The position numbers and the translations under genes were made by a program. A stretch of DNA of 25,623 nucleotides from Seminavis robusta (Eukaryota > Bacillariophyta > Bacillariophyceae > Naviculales > Naviculaceae): contig CAICTM010001622.1 in NCBI GenBank assembly GCA_903772945.1, positions 1 through 25,623 of the forward strand, written 5' to 3'. The notes beneath the pieces are model-generated. The model did not search any database and was not told the DNA's origin. It worked only from the letters and a program-made list of their open reading frames with translations. Each line of letters opens with the position of its first letter. The stretch's first letter is position 1. This document shows, piece after piece, positions 18,077 through 25,623 of the stretch.

Positions 18077-19102
18077 CCGGTTTTCATCCTCCAGCTGTGC
18101 GTTGGCACGATCGTCATGGCATGTGCTGTATACCCATTGAGTATGCAAGGAGAGGAACCATCCCCCAAACTAGACAGGGCATGCATGGCGTTTCCTTGGC
18201 TTTTCTTTTGTGGGTTTGTCATTGCATTCAGTGCCGTCCTGGCAAAGACATGGAGGGCCAATAAACTCATCAACTCAGGCCGTGGGATGCGACGTATCAC
18301 AATCAACGCACAGGACGTGATATTGCCTTTTGTCGTTCTTTTGACAACCAATATAGCGCTGTTGACAGCTTGGACTGTTGTGTCTCCCTACACATATGTA
18401 ATTGAAGACATGCTGGACTACGATAGCTTTGGTCGCAGTTTGGAGAGTTTCGGAGTGTGCCGGTCAGATCATGCTCTTGCTTTCCTGGTGCCAATACTGA
18501 TTGTGAACTGCTGTGGAGTCATGGCTGCTGCCTATCAAGTGTACATGGCACGCGATCTACCAACACTCTTCAGTGAGAGCAAGGCCTTGATGCTCTGCGT
18601 TGGCAGCTTGATCGAGACGTGGTGTTTGGGTGGGCCAATTTTGATCGTTGTGTGGAAAGATCCAACAACCCACTTTGTCGTCCTTTCGGCCTTGATTTGC
18701 ATCACTTGCTTGACCATCCTGGTTCCAATCATCGTCCCCAAGTACCGAGCGCGGCGTCGACGTGAGAATGGTGCACGAGCCGCACCAGCAGCATTATTGT
18801 CGGTAGCTTCTACTCACTCCAATATACAAGGAAGCAGCAGGCTAGGCGGCAGGATATTGATGGGAGCAGGTAGCTCCTCGTTGGGCGGTCAAAATGCGAC
18901 CAGGGACAATGCAGTTGACCGAGAGCTTATGGCACTAGCGAACAAACAGGGTTTAATGGCCATAACGAGAAAGCCCCATGCTGCAAGCTTGGATGGTTCT
19001 GACCATTCCCGACGGTCCAATTATTCCTTACACCAGCCAAAGGCGTCCAAAGTTCCCTTGCATCATCAGAAGGGTTCGTCCAGAGATTCCTCCTGTGTGT
19101 AA
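18077..19102 (+). CDS. GPCR exon segment 3: helices 2-7 and cytoplasmic tail
   Basis: Helix 2 starts PVFILQLCVGTIVMAC. Helix 3 is CMAFPWLFFCGFVIAFSAVL, followed by AKTWRANKLI, the intracellular loop 2 signature of GABA-B-like receptors. Helix 4 is ILPFVVLLTTNIALLTAW. Helix 5 lies around LAFLVPILIVNCCGVMAAAY, helix 6 around MLCVGSLIETWCLGGPILIV and helix 7 around VVLSALICITCLTILVPIIV. PKYRARRRR follows. The tail of about 115 residues is rich in Ser, Gly and Arg, with runs such as GSSRLGG and DHSRRSNYS, possible phosphorylation sites. The stop TAA ends at 19102, about 120 bp from the convergent neighbour's stop. Confidence 0.88.
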   Translation, partial: PVFILQLCVGTIVMACAVYPLSMQGEEPSPKLDRACMAFPWLFFCGFVIAFSAVLAKTWRANKLINSGRGMRRITINAQDVILPFVVLLTTNIALLTAWTVVSPYTYVIEDMLDYDSFGRSLESFGVCRSDHALAFLVPILIVNCCGVMAAAYQVYMARDLPTLFSESKALMLCVGSLIETWCLGGPILIVVWKDPTTHFVVLSALICITCLTILVPIIVPKYRARRRRENGARAAPAALLSVASTHSNIQGSSRLGGRILMGAGSSSLGGQNATRDNAVDRELMALANKQGLMAITRKPHAASLDGSDHSRRSNYSLHQPKASKVPLHHQKGSSRDSSCV

Positions 19103-19223
19103 AGACAGGCTACGCATTTAATTTTAAGAGTATCTGGTGATGGGGTTTTCAGCAAAGATTACCTCAACCATCGAAGACATGTTGGCTCGTGCCAAGCAGA
19201 AGAAGAACATCTCTAACGTTACT

Positions 19224-21677
19224 CTACATTTCTTCAAGGGCGAAAGGATCTTGGGCATCTGGTAGGGGTTGAGAGTACGTTTCTTGCGATGAAAACTGTG
19301 ATGCTGCTGCCTGCGACAGCACATCTTCCAAAGCGCCATCGCTGTCATCCTCGTCATGTTTTCTCCTCTTTTGTTGTTTCTTGGATGATCCTGGTTGCTT
19401 CTGGTTCGTTCGTCTTCGTTTTCTTCTCGTTGCACCCCTAGACGAAGAGTCGGAACGTCTACGACACTGGAGGGAGACTTCTTCATCCAATTCAGTCACA
19501 AAGCAATGGATCTGAGCGGCATTGGCATGACACTTGTATGCCATGTACTCCACTAGACGCGTGTAGCAAACATGAAACGGATTCGCCGTCATGTCTGCTC
19601 TCAAGTGGTTTTGAGGATCCCTGGAAACAAGTGTGTGGCGTTTCGTGTCGGGGTAGGAAAGGTATGGAGTGAAACCGTCCTTGGTGCAACGAAAGAGCAT
19701 CCGTTGTTCCACACTCGTTCGCCCGGGTAACAGGACTGTGGCAGTATCTTTTCCCTCCACGTCGTTCTCGCTGTCGTTCTGGGCGGCGTCGTAAGGGTGT
19801 TGATCGTTCTTCTCGGTGGCTCCAGACGGGTCAATGTCACAGTCGCCGTCGATACTCTGTGGTTGTGAATTATTATTACGTGTGGAGCCATCGCTTGGAT
19901 TGGCTTGTTGCTTGCCCGAAATCGCCTTTTCGAGTACGGCCGCAAAGGCCGGAAAAGCACTCTGTTGTTCCTTGCTTTTATTATTGTCCATGAGATTTTC
20001 TTCCAAGAATTCTAGATATCCCTTGACATGTGCATTCCGCATCAGTCGAAATTGACCTTCGTTCCAGGGAACAAAACGGCCACCCTTTGTTGCTGGAATC
20101 TTATCATTGTTCCCGCCAACACTAGTAATATACTGCCAAGTCTCCCATCCCGGACACATTTTGCACGCCGCGACAATGACCCCCAATGCCTGCTCCGGCG
20201 TCCGAATGCACCGTGGTCGAGCGCCTTGTAGCCGTGGAGGCAGCCACACGTCGTCGTCCTGTTGGTTTTTGTTGTGGTGTCCAATCAAACTAAGGGCAAT
20301 ATCTAGCACGCGTTGTCCTAGTCCCAGGTCGGCAACCAACTGTGCCAGCATTGTTGGTGTGGATGCCAACGGGACAAATCTCAGTCGCTTTTGTTCTTTT
20401 AGGACACATCCTTTTGCATTATCCTCTTCATCCGAAGAATTGCAATACTGTGGCAGTTCGGGTGTCGATTGCAGTCCCTGAACGATAGCCAACTGAGCCG
20501 CCGTGGATTCCACTGTCCAAGCACTGGGGAGGGTGGATAATTGAAAGAAACTCTTGAGTGGCAATAGTTTGACTTGCTGGTCGTGTTCCAGAAAGGCACC
20601 AAAGGCATTGAGTAACGGCAAGGATCCATTGGAAATCCAGTTTACGATACTACCGGGAATAATGCCCCGTCGGGCCAAGGGCAACCATAGAATGGCAGCT
20701 GCCAGTTCCATGGACGGCGCGAGGCTTAGGGCCGCTTCTTCTCGTCCCTTGTTGCGAAACGAGCTGGCCAAGTGCTGTAGATTCTTCCATTGTCGATTCA
20801 TGGTATTTTTGGGCAGGGTGCTTATTATTGGCATGTCATGGATGGGTGAGTTGTTGCTTGTATTTGCATTGCTGGTGATGTCATCATGATGGTTGTCGTC
20901 TTGTTCTTCTTCTTCGTCAAACGAATCCATTCTCAGCCGCAGCTGCAATGCAATACCCCCTTCTTCTTCATCGTCATCTTCTTCGTCCAATTCCTTCTTG
21001 ACAGCATCCGCCACAGCTTCCGACAAGACAGCCTGAAGGAGTCCCTGGTGCTTGGGAGACAAAAAGGCATCTCGCAACGAAAAGCGCACATCTGGATAGA
21101 GCGCCCCGTACGTTGTGGCTCCATCCTTCCAGGCTTGCAAGTATTGCATCCAAATAGTCTTGACGGCACCATCGTAGGCGTCTTGTTCTTCTTTGGTGTA
21201 TCCCGTAATGTGACACACGGCTCGAATGCCTCCCTTCAAGACGGATTGAAAACCATTCAAACAGGCTTCCAAATCTGGCAGCGGTTGCGACCGGTCGTAG
21301 GTTTCCAGCGGTTGTCGTCGACTACCAGCAATAGTAGAATTGTATTTATTGGTAGCACTAGTACTTGTTCGAATGTTGGTCGTCTTGAGGTTTCCACCCG
21401 ATCCACGGGCCGCCAGGGCTTGAATGTCGTCATATTCGAGCGCGGTTTGCGATTGGGATTGAATTTGGGATTGGGTGTAGCAATCGCTGCATATCAAGGC
21501 ACCCGCATCATCCTCGTAATATCGCGTTCCACCGCAATTGTCACAGATAAAATTGTCTTGTGTCGGAACCAAGAATCGGCCCGGATGGTGATCATGGAGT
21601 CCTGCTCCTTGGTGATTGATGTCGTCGCCAGCAACATCATCATCGAGGTAGTCGTCATTCTGGAACAGAAAATCCAT
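19224..21677 (-). CDS. Rrn7/TAF1B-like RNA polymerase I initiation factor
   Basis: Rrn7/TAF1B proteins are TFIIB-like subunits of the core factor/SL1 complex that recruits RNA polymerase I to rDNA promoters in the nucleolus. The 817-residue product has an N-terminal zinc ribbon, C44-x2-C47-x14-C62-x2-C65 (FICDNCGGTRYYEDD, LICSDC). A Gln/Ser-rich linker follows, then ACLNGFQSVLKGGIRAVC and AVKTIWMQYLQAWKDG, which match the start of the family's first cyclin-like domain. IIPGSIVNWISNGSLPLLNA and RTPEQALGVIVAACKMCPGW match later family blocks. An Asp/Glu-rich insert lies near 230-265. The C-terminus is very basic (RRKRRRTNQK, KKQQKRRKH), probably a nuclear or nucleolar signal. It is longer than the typical 500-600 residues, mainly through acidic, Asn-rich and basic insertions. 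No intron is needed. Start ATG at 21677. Confidence 0.75.
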   Translation of the reverse strand: MDFLFQNDDYLDDDVAGDDINHQGAGLHDHHPGRFLVPTQDNFICDNCGGTRYYEDDAGALICSDCYTQSQIQSQSQTALEYDDIQALAARGSGGNLKTTNIRTSTSATNKYNSTIAGSRRQPLETYDRSQPLPDLEACLNGFQSVLKGGIRAVCHITGYTKEEQDAYDGAVKTIWMQYLQAWKDGATTYGALYPDVRFSLRDAFLSPKHQGLLQAVLSEAVADAVKKELDEEDDDEEEGGIALQLRLRMDSFDEEEEQDDNHHDDITSNANTSNNSPIHDMPIISTLPKNTMNRQWKNLQHLASSFRNKGREEAALSLAPSMELAAAILWLPLARRGIIPGSIVNWISNGSLPLLNAFGAFLEHDQQVKLLPLKSFFQLSTLPSAWTVESTAAQLAIVQGLQSTPELPQYCNSSDEEDNAKGCVLKEQKRLRFVPLASTPTMLAQLVADLGLGQRVLDIALSLIGHHNKNQQDDDVWLPPRLQGARPRCIRTPEQALGVIVAACKMCPGWETWQYITSVGGNNDKIPATKGGRFVPWNEGQFRLMRNAHVKGYLEFLEENLMDNNKSKEQQSAFPAFAAVLEKAISGKQQANPSDGSTRNNNSQPQSIDGDCDIDPSGATEKNDQHPYDAAQNDSENDVEGKDTATVLLPGRTSVEQRMLFRCTKDGFTPYLSYPDTKRHTLVSRDPQNHLRADMTANPFHVCYTRLVEYMAYKCHANAAQIHCFVTELDEEVSLQCRRRSDSSSRGATRRKRRRTNQKQPGSSKKQQKRRKHDEDDSDGALEDVLSQAAASQFSSQETYSQPLPDAQDPFALEEM

Positions 21678-22025
21678 TTCTTTCTACTGTATAGGTTCCT
21701 TTTACACTACGGTACTTCGATACTTCTCCATGGTACCATACCGGTACATCACAGTAGCACTTGCTCTTCACAGGTCAAGGATGCTTCGACAACATGACGA
21801 GAAGCTGAGAAGCTAAGCATTTCTGAGTTTTGGGGGGTTATTCGGGAGACGGCCATCAAGGAGGAAACGGTTGGCTGCAGTCGGCCACGGAGTACAATAA
21901 TAATGCTTTTTGTTATGTAATGATTTTAAGGTGTGATGTTTGTGCGCAATGGGCTAGTTAACAAAATGTTGTACTGTTAGAATACCGTCGACTAGCTAGA
22001 CGACCCGTACAACTGTACCAGTACA
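21678..22025. other. Intergenic region upstream of the Rrn7-like gene
   Basis: No gene is visible in this 348-bp stretch. It should contain the promoter of the minus-strand Rrn7-like gene. GGTACCATACCGGTACATC (21733-21752) is a palindromic GTAC cluster close to the gene start. Confidence 0.4.
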
Positions 22026-22425
22026 GGACGGTTAAGTAAAAGTTGACTTTGGGGAAAATGGGGTTTTCGAAAGGAAAAGTGTTGAAGTTTTGAATTTTTA
22101 GATTTAACAGCACTGAAACTGTTGAAATTGGTTCAACACTGTTGAATCTCCTTTAAACACTATTTCAACAGAGATTTAACACTTTTCAACAGGGATTCAA
22201 CACTTATTCAACAACTTCCACACTTCCACTGACTATAGATTCAACAGTAATTCAACAGGGTTTCAACACGATTCAACACTTATTCAACAGTTTTTCAACA
22301 ATAATGAATCTCTTTTCAACACTTTTCAGCATGGGTGAAAAGTAGACAACTTGTTTAAGGATTGGGGAACCTTCAAGTCCAGTTTACCCAAAAATCCAAC
22401 TTTTTCCACTTTTACTTAACCGTCC
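22026..22425. mobile_element. MITE-like element 2 with internal motif array
   Basis: The left end begins GGACGGTTAAGTAAAAGT at 22026. The reverse complement of the right end, read from 22425, begins with the same 18 bases, and both ends continue with related sequence around GTTGACTTTGGGG and GTTGGATTTTTGGG. The 400-bp element has no coding capacity, and its interior is filled with TTCAACA motifs. The flanks GTACCAGTACA (left) and GTACCGGCACA (right, two bases beyond the end) are alike at 9 of 11 positions and may be a decayed target duplication. Superfamily not assigned. Confidence 0.8.
22085..22330. repeat. Array of TTCAACA motifs in MITE-like element 2
   Basis: I count twelve TTCAACA copies on the plus strand, preceded by three copies of the reverse complement TGTTGAA at the left side. 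Spacing is irregular. Confidence 0.85.
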
Positions 22426-23515
22426 AGGTACCGGCACAAGTGCTATCATAATACTACTACTAGCTAGAGTAGTAATAACAAAAAAAGTACGGTAGGAGCG
22501 ATCGGTTGGAGGGGGTACTACTGGGCAGAACTGGCCTCCCACCAACACGTAACTCCTATGGACAGGTGAAGAGTGCAATGGGTTGAGCCGCTGAGGTGCT
22601 CGCTAGCTAGCTATTAATAGTGTTACTACCAGTAGGACGACTGTTGCCGGCTCCCTTTGTCTCCCTTTGATGCTCCTTCCCCCCCTGGGAGCCAGTTTGG
22701 CAGCCACCGTGTTTGCAATGAGCGAGCTAGCTACCGTACGATGTACTAGCTAGTACGGTGCTGATGGCTGCAATGTACTGGCTGGTATGTCATAGTTGAT
22801 GGCTTGTTCAACTCCCCCATCCCCCACAAGGACAAATAACGCGTCTGTGAAGGGTGAAGATGTTACCGTACGACGGTACCGTACAGGCGTTATTCTCTCT
22901 GTGCTGTGTACGGTTGGCCTAGCTAGCTATGCATAGTAGCTAGCCTAGCTACCATACTCGTACTGGTACCTTGTGGCTGGCAGTCTGGCAGTAGCCATCG
23001 TAGCTATTTTTTAAGTAGTCTAGCTAGCTGGCAGTGGCCATCGATAATCGGATGTTACCGGAAAACTTACACGTATATACCTAGTTGTATGTGCTTGAGG
23101 CTTGAGTAAAGCAGCCTTATTGAAGTATTGAAAGATCGAAAGGGTTTTTGTTCTCCGAATTGATTGTAGATTATTGTACATAATGTACGGTTGCATCCAA
23201 GGAGTTCTACGATTAGATTTATCGATGCAATGCCACACCGTAGAACCGTAGAACGAACATCTACTAGTACATGTACTGAATCTGTGTACGATGTACGTAT
23301 CTGTATGTCCATTTGATCCGCACTGCTCCAGTCCGATCTTTGCTCTTGCAGTTGCTCGGGTTTCGGTTTTCGGGGTTTCTTTAGTTCTTTGCCTTCTCTT
23401 TGTGGCTTTTTTCTTTTTAAAGGACACCGGAGGTGTAATAGATATACCGGGCGAGCTGAATTAAAAGATGGGCCGGCATAGTAATATTGTTGAAGTTTGG
23501 CTGAAGGTAGTGTCA
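22426..23515. other. Intergenic region with dense CTAG/GTAC palindromes
   Basis: No gene is supported in this 1.1-kb stretch. From about 22590 to 23030 it carries many self-complementary words: GCTAGCTAGCTA (22601-22613), ACTAGCTAGT (22745-22755), GGTACCGTAC (22874-22884), CTAGCTAGCTATGCATAG (22919-22936) and CTAGCTAGCTGG (23021-23032). Open stretches on the minus strand near 23020-23516 have no family resemblance. Confidence 0.55.
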
Positions 23516-23773
23516 TTAGATTTTTCCATCTGAGAAAGTGGTGTGGTAGCTGACGGGAGTTTAGAGGTGTGCAACATGAGATGTTAGATTTTTCCGTCTG
23601 AGAAAGTGGCCTGGTAGCTTACGGGAGTTTAGAGGTGTGCAACCTGAGACGTTAGATTTTTCCGTCTGAGAAAGAGGCGTGGTAGCTTACGGGAGTTTAG
23701 AGGGGTGCAACGTGAGACGCTAGATTTTTCCGTCTGAGAAACGGGTGTGGTAGCTTACGGGAGTTTAGAGGTA
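23516..23773 (+). repeat. 68-bp tandem repeat, about 3.8 copies
   Basis: Units start at 23516, 23584, 23652 and 23720, exactly 68 bp apart. Each reads T(T/C)AGATTTTTCC(A/G)TCTGAG, then a shared block with GTAGCT and ACGGGAGTTTAGAGG. The last copy breaks off after TTTAGAGG. The units differ by a few substitutions only. Confidence 0.92.
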
Positions 23774-23965
23774 AAACGCTAACCCTAAGGATAAAAAAAC
23801 CAACCAAAACAACCAAACCACCACCACAATAAACGGGGTCAGAGATCACCGGGGTCTGCCCGGTATATTCTTTGGCTGTTCTGTCATCGCCTGGTCGTCT
23901 AACAACGGTCATGCACAAAAATCAATTCTAGCTGACCAGCCTATCTCATCGAACGGACTGAAGCG
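23774..23965 (+). promoter_or_regulatory. Probable leader of the LRR gene
   Basis: This 192-bp AC-rich stretch (AAACCAACCAAAACAACCAA) lies between the tandem repeat and the ATG at 23966. No defined promoter element is visible. Confidence 0.3.
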
Positions 23966-25257
23966 ATGAAGGACCGAAGCAATGCAAAAGTGGAGCTGTC
24001 CCAAGCAATGGAACATGAATATCCATCGAGAAGGAAGGAAGAGGAGAAGTGCTTGGCACAAGAGGGATTCGAGGACGTCGTGGATGTTGACGACATTATG
24101 ACTCGCATGATGAAATCTGGCACCAACAGCAACAGCAACACCAACAACGGCGCCAGGCCAAGCGTACAAGTGGATCTCGATGAGTTCATCCGGTTGGCAG
24201 GACAACCAGCCCCCATTCCAGAGGCCATAAACCAGAATGAAGGGACACCGAAAGAAGCACAACCAGGTGCATACCGTCATGTAGGTCCTGGGTATCGGCC
24301 AGCTAGTGTTCACTCGGAATCAAGTGACGGCGAAAGCTGCCCAAGTCCCAGTCCCTTGGCTGTGGATGACACATCACTTATTAGTAGCAATCAAACCAAC
24401 CATCAGCTTCCGCTGATAACAACAGATGCTTCTTTGCCTTTGGATGGCCTGGTACAAGCGAATCCAGTAGTGGAAGAATCCTCGGACGAGATTGTCGTCA
24501 CACGACAGCAAGCCATACTCGTTGATGATCTGGAGTCGCAAAACCAGACACGAAAGAAGGAAGAGCGCAAAACCAAAACAAGGAATCAGCTGGGGCTGTT
24601 GGCTTTTCTGATGGTCCTACTAGTGGTGTTCGTCATTGTTGTAATAGTTGTAACTTCGAAGAACGGCGACCAGGCCAGGGTTGACGACAACATCGAGGTC
24701 CAGTCCAGCAAGAATGACACCATGCCCGCCACAGAACACAATGATGACAATGATGTCTTTCCCGTCATCAGCCCTATCTGTCCAACGTCACTCGCCATGT
24801 CATTGAACAAGAACGACATGGGGGTGCCAGTGCCTCCTCCTCATCATCATCATCAAGCCCACAGTACAGAGCATATCGATGGCTCCAAGATGATCCTTGG
24901 AAACAAAACTATACGACCCTCCGCCTTGTACAACGATTCGCATTGGCTACTTTATACTACGCCACTGATGGTGACCAGTGGGAAAACCATGGAGTGGGAG
25001 GTATGCAAACAGTTGACTATCGAGAATTTGAAACCCCTCGCTTGCAAGCCAATCTTCCAGGTCCGATACCACCCAACCGCATGACACTGACGGTCCCATC
25101 GGAGAAGTGGCTTTCCTACAACACCAGTGAATGCATGTGGTTTACCTACACACCCTTTAGATTCCAAGCTGCTTGCAATGAGGACCACGTGTTTCAGTAC
25201 TTGGACCTGCCTCGAAATGGGCTTCGGGGGACGCTGCCTGAAGAGATTGGTCTCTGA
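23966..25257 (+). pseudogene. Membrane-anchored LRR receptor-like gene, frameshifted and truncated
   Basis: The first frame, 23966-25084, starts MKDRSNAKVEL and gives a long charged, Ser-rich presumed cytoplasmic part. A membrane helix follows (LGLLAFLMVLLVVFVIVVIV, about residues 211-230). The family's next blocks lie in another frame, open from 24754 to 25257: SPQYRAYRWLQDDPW, then LVQRFALATLYYATDGDQW, then CMWFT, ACNEDHVFQYLDLPRNGLRG and TLPEEIGL. This order (membrane helix, SPQ...WL block, QRFALATLYYATDG cap, first leucine-rich repeat) is the architecture I know from the large diatom LRR receptor-like family. A one-base indel between about 24754 and 24850 would join the two frames; an intron is less likely because no good splice pair was seen. 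The LRR domain ends after one repeat at a TGA, where many repeats are usual. Confidence 0.75.
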
Positions 25258-25298
25258 CAGGCCTTCAGAGTTTCCACTTCTATAGAAAACGGGAGAGA

Positions 25299-25623
25299 GA
25301 TGTAATGGGCCCTCAAGCTTGTTTCTTCCCACTATGACAGCTCTCAGCTTGGGCCAGCTTTGGCAGATCATGTCATCATAAGAAGAAAAGAAGTTCCCAC
25401 TCAGTTCATTGCGGTCAATCATGAGGTTTACCAGGTTGGACATTCCTAGTAATTCAGTTGGGAGTGGCCCATGGAGCTGGTGTTCATGACCTCAACTTGA
25501 CAACATTGGCAGCAACCAAGCTCACTAGGCAGCGTTCCGGTGATTTGATTGTCTCCTAGCTCAATCGTTTGGAGCTGCTGGAGTGCACCAATGGAAGTTG
25601 GAATGGGGCCCTGGATGTGTTCG
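25299..25623 (-). pseudogene. LRR coding fragment on the opposite strand
   Basis: The minus strand from the window edge reads IQGPIPTSIGALQQLQTIEL, then GDNQITGTLPSELG, two plant-type leucine-rich repeats. A frame disturbance near 25470-25520 follows, then HGPLPTELLGMSNLVNLMID, RNELSGNFFS and LRAVIVGRNKLEGPL. Recognisable sequence stops near 25299. It faces the plus-strand LRR gene tail to tail, about 40 bp from where that gene loses its repeats. It is either the inverted continuation of that gene or the end of a separate convergent family member. Confidence 0.75.

Larger units (their letters stand above)
5370..19102 (+). pseudogene. Class C (GABA-B-type) GPCR gene interrupted by a retrotransposon
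   Basis: The coding segments are 5370-5523, 16527-17983 and 18077-19102, together 2637 nt including the stop (878 residues). The first two are separated only by the copia element and one copy of its ATGGGA duplication. The base at 5523 and those at 16527-16528 form one Ser codon, so the frame is restored exactly. The product would be a plasma-membrane receptor with an extracellular Venus-flytrap (ANF-type) ligand-binding domain, seven membrane helices and a cytoplasmic tail. Landmarks are AKTWR after helix 3, a GABA-B-type signature, and VPKYRA after helix 7, close to the class C PKxY motif. The ligand is unknown. As assembled, this allele cannot make the full receptor. No signal peptide is visible in the first 51 residues, so an upstream exon or a different start may be missing. 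Confidence 0.85.

Noticed and set aside
20886..21797. A 303-codon plus-strand open stretch
   Set aside because: It is antisense to the Rrn7-like coding region, has no family resemblance, and the minus-strand frame is longer with a clear zinc ribbon.
22085..22330. CRISPR-like or telomere-like array in the TTCAACA field
   Set aside because: The spacing is irregular, the motif is in both orientations, and it lies inside a MITE-like element.
23770..23785. Telomere-like AACCCTAA near 23780
   Set aside because: Only a single unit occurs, within ordinary sequence.

Overview
The window looks like nuclear DNA of a pennate diatom. The receptor, leucine-rich-repeat and Ty1/copia families here resemble those I know from diatoms such as Seminavis robusta, but the species is an inference and was not tested. 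Genes have few, short introns (one 93-bp GT-AG intron is visible), and much of the window is transposable elements.

Layout. 1-735: no recognisable gene. 735-2010: decayed Ty1/copia remnant with RT and RNase H pieces in shifting frames. 2244-4537: end of a hAT DNA transposon on the minus strand, with a transposase truncated at its C-terminus, a subterminal repeat field and a CAGGGTTCGC terminus. 4609-4992: MITE-like element with ~50-bp inverted ends and an internal AAGGGATTGTT array. 5370-19102: class C (GABA-B-type) G-protein-coupled receptor gene, split inside its coding sequence by an 11-kb retrotransposon. 19224-21677 (minus): Rrn7/TAF1B-like RNA polymerase I initiation factor, converging on the receptor gene. 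21678-23965: intergenic, with a second MITE-like element (22026-22425), a field of AGCTAGCT/GTAC palindromes and four copies of a 68-bp tandem repeat. 23966-25257: membrane-anchored LRR receptor-like gene, frameshifted and cut off after its first repeat. 25299-25623: LRR coding sequence on the opposite strand, suggesting an inversion or a truncated convergent paralogue.

The central feature is a nest. A copia element (5524-16520, two identical 184-bp LTRs starting TG and ending CA, 6-bp target duplication ATGGGA) sits in the receptor gene. Removing it together with one ATGGGA copy rejoins the receptor reading frame exactly, giving an inferred 878-residue protein over three exon segments. Inside the gag of this element lies a second, non-autonomous LTR element (6243-10450, LTRs of 502 and 522 bp, target duplication GTAGGA) without recognisable gag or pol. 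Removing it likewise rejoins gag in frame. The outer gag-pol is otherwise one continuous frame, broken by three in-frame stops (TGA, TAA, TAG) and one single-base frameshift in the N-terminal gag.

The nested LTRs differ by many one-base indels although they must be younger than the identical outer LTRs. This points to uncorrected sequencing errors around 6150-6750, and the same explanation may apply to the LRR frameshift near 24750-24850. The best candidates for new biology are the receptor allele broken by the insertion, the pair of MITE-like elements with internal short-motif arrays, and the membrane-segment-rich region between gag and protease.
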